NCBI GenBank assembly: GCA_905236785.1
Contig: CAJOQC010000074.1
Coordinates: forward strand, 1-17,729
DNA length: 17,729 bases
Source of the DNA: an uncultured Selenomonadaceae bacterium
GTDB lineage: Bacteria > Bacillota > Negativicutes > Selenomonadales > Selenomonadaceae
Reading direction: 5' to 3'
In this document: piece by piece, positions 16,061 to 17,729 of the stretch
Position numbering within the stretch: position 1 is the stretch's first letter
Layout: each line of letters starts with the position of its first letter
Notes under the pieces: model-generated
The model's input: only the letters and a program-made list of their open reading frames with translations
Database searches by the model: none
Told to the model about the DNA's origin: nothing
Made by a program: the position numbers and the translations under genes

Positions 16061-16686
16061 CGAAGATAAAATTTTGCGGTCTGTCCCGCGCCGAAGATAT
16101 TATCGCCGCCAATGAGCTTAATGTCGATTACGTCGGTTTTGTTTTTGCGCCAAAGAGCAAACGGTTTATCAATCGCCCAAAAGCGCGGGAACTAAAAAGC
16201 AAGCTAAAACCGCCGATAAAGGCCGTGGGCGTATTTGTAAACGAGAGCATAAACAACATAAAATCTATGCTTGACGAAAACATAATCGACATGGTTCAGC
16301 TACATGGCGACGAAGGGGATGAATATATCGCCGCGCTGAAGAAAATCACCGACAATCCGATAATAAAAGCCTTTGTCATAAAATGCGCCGCCGACGTTAT
16401 ACGGGCAAAAGGCAGCAAGGCGGACAAAATTCTCCTTGATGCAGGGGCGGGTGTGGGGAATGTTTTTGATTGGTCGCTGATAAAGGACGTTAAAAGAGAT
16501 TATTTCTTGGCGGGCGGCTTGACGGCGCAAAATGTCGGCGCAGCGATAAAAGCCCTCGCCCCTTACGCTCTTGACGTAAGCTCCGGCATAGAAACGGGCG
16601 GCAAAAAAGACGGCGAAAAAATGAAAGACTTCGTTGCAACGGTAAAAAATACCGATATAGTTATCTCGAAAGGACAATACTTATGA
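16057..16686 (+). CDS. trpF: phosphoribosylanthranilate isomerase TrpF
   Basis: TrpF isomerises phosphoribosylanthranilate by an Amadori rearrangement. The 209-residue barrel has the general base C7 (KFCGLS; the usual form is KICG), general acid D128 (LLDAGAGVG), [10 protein letters not shown] (27-36), VQLHGDE (80-86), [10 protein letters not shown] (151-160) and DVSSGIET (173-180). The residues after GIET include GGKKD, matching the family's phosphate-binding end. ATGA overlaps join it to trpC before it and trpB after it. Confidence 0.96.
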   Translation: MTKIKFCGLSRAEDIIAANELNVDYVGFVFAPKSKRFINRPKARELKSKLKPPIKAVGVFVNESINNIKSMLDENIIDMVQLHGDEGDEYIAALKKITDNPIIKAFVIKCAADVIRAKGSKADKILLDAGAGVGNVFDWSLIKDVKRDYFLAGGLTAQNVGAAIKALAPYALDVSSGIETGGKKDGEKMKDFVATVKNTDIVISKGQYL

Positions 16687-17729
16687 CAGAAAACAAATCC
16701 CGGGGGCGGTTTGGCATTCATGGCGGGCAATATATACCCGAAACCTTGATGAACGCTCTTATCGAATTGGAAACCGCCTACGAAAAGTGCAAGACTGACG
16801 AAGATTTTCAAAGTACGCTAAAAAAACTTTTGAACGAATATGCGGGGCGGCCGTCGCGGCTTTATTTTGCCGAGAGAATGACCGCCGACCTAAAGGGGGC
16901 GAAAATTTATCTTAAACGGGAGGATCTAAACCACACCGGCTCTCATAAAATTAACAATGTGTTGGGGCAGGCTTTATTGGCAAAAAAAATGGGCAAAGAT
17001 CGTCTGATTGCCGAAACCGGCGCAGGGCAACACGGCGTTGCCACCGCCACCGCCGCCGCTCTTTTGAACATGAAATGCACGGTGTATATGGGCGAGGAGG
17101 ACACAAAACGACAGGCATTAAACGTCTACCGCATGAAACTTTTGGGGGCGGAGGTTATCGCCGTAAAAAGCGGCACAGGTACGCTAAAAGATGCCGTGTC
17201 CGAAGCCATGCGGGAATGGACAGCAACAAGCGACACGAGCCACTATTGCTTAGGCTCGGTTATGGGACCGCACCCTTTCCCCACCATTGTGCGGGATTTT
17301 CAGGCCGTCATCTCGCGGGAGATAAAAGCAGAAATATTAAAAAAGGAAGGCCGCTTGCCGGATATGATAATTGCCTGCGTAGGCGGCGGCTCTAATGCAA
17401 TGGGAAGTTTTTATGATTTTATCGAAGACAAAACCGTGGAACTTATCGGTTGCGAAGCGGCAGGGCGCGGCGTAAACACGGCTGAAACCGCCGCCACCAT
17501 CGCCACGGGGAAGCTCGGCATTTTCCATGGCATGAAATCCTACTTTTGCCAAGACGAATACGGACAAATCGCGCCGGTGTATTCAATTTCCGCCGGGCTT
17601 GATTACCCCGGCATAGGGCCTGAGCATGCGTACCTTCATGACACAGGGCGCGCCCGCTATGTGCCCGTCACCGACGAAGAGGCGGTGGAGGCATTTGAGT
17701 ATTTGTCCCGCACGGAAGGGATAATACCC
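16683..17729 (+). CDS. trpB: tryptophan synthase beta subunit TrpB, cut by the window edge
   Basis: TrpB condenses indole with serine using PLP. The first 349 codons are present of about 390-400 usual. It starts at an ATG overlapping the trpF stop (ATGA), with a GAAAGGA shortly ahead. The N-terminal [16 protein letters not shown], the PLP lysine K89 in [10 protein letters not shown]111 in AETGAGQHG, the PLP-phosphate loop [10 protein letters not shown] and [14 protein letters not shown] are as in the TrpB1 type that works with TrpA. The COMM-domain region needed for contact with TrpA is present. trpA is expected just past the right edge but cannot be seen. Confidence 0.97.
   Translation, partial: MTENKSRGRFGIHGGQYIPETLMNALIELETAYEKCKTDEDFQSTLKKLLNEYAGRPSRLYFAERMTADLKGAKIYLKREDLNHTGSHKINNVLGQALLAKKMGKDRLIAETGAGQHGVATATAAALLNMKCTVYMGEEDTKRQALNVYRMKLLGAEVIAVKSGTGTLKDAVSEAMREWTATSDTSHYCLGSVMGPHPFPTIVRDFQAVISREIKAEILKKEGRLPDMIIACVGGGSNAMGSFYDFIEDKTVELIGCEAAGRGVNTAETAATIATGKLGIFHGMKSYFCQDEYGQIAPVYSISAGLDYPGIGPEHAYLHDTGRARYVPVTDEEAVEAFEYLSRTEGIIP

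Overview
The window looks like a stretch of chromosome from a member of the Bacillota. The evidence is a tryptophan T-box leader, strong AGGAGG-type ribosome sites, a SpoIID-type protein and small tightly packed operons. Several secreted proteins with a short Trp-rich N-terminal motif recall those common in the Negativicutes, but the class-level placement is inference and no genus can be named. No mobile element, CRISPR array, rRNA or tRNA gene was seen. The window is almost wholly coding, and the one long non-coding stretch (11682-12167) is regulatory.

Minus strand, 11681 down to 1: eleven complete genes and one partial gene are transcribed leftwards with very short gaps. In transcription order they are: two uncharacterised membrane-anchored proteins (one DUF2939-like, one with long coiled coils); a three-gene ABC importer (lipoprotein, ATPase, permease) of the SsuABC/TauABC/NMT1 type; a SpoIID/LytB-domain peptidoglycan enzyme; QueA for queuosine synthesis; a secreted protein of about 286 residues; MetA, the homoserine acyltransferase, with the Glu111 signature of acetyl-CoA users; a second secreted protein with a polylysine tail; a DUF6765-like protein; a ROK-family sugar kinase without the usual zinc motif; the tRNA wobble methyltransferase TrmL; and the first 27 codons of a gene that reads like MurB. 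One fair internal promoter lies at 5107-5135, and a weaker one may precede the polylysine gene. The rest may be one long transcript or a few overlapping ones.

Intergenic 11682-12167: this separates the leftward genes from the rightward trp operon. It holds a -10 element for the leftward genes, a perfect 11-bp inverted repeat (11758-11787) that fits neither a terminator nor the T-box, a good promoter (TTGACA, 17 bp, CAAAAT), and a complete T-box leader with a UGG (Trp) specifier, the AGGTGGCACCGCGG box and an intrinsic terminator.

Plus strand, 12168 to the end: trpE, trpG, trpD, trpC, trpF and trpB (truncated by the window edge) follow in that order. Four of the five junctions overlap by 1-4 bases. 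The set covers chorismate to indole-glycerol phosphate plus the beta subunit of tryptophan synthase; trpA presumably lies beyond the edge. When charged tRNA-Trp is scarce the T-box should antiterminate and express the operon; feedback motifs in TrpE would add control at the enzyme level.

Most of the window is ordinary core metabolism. The parts least explained by known families are the pair of membrane proteins at 9682-11681, the two related secreted proteins around metA, the DUF6765/ROK pair and the palindrome at 11758-11787.
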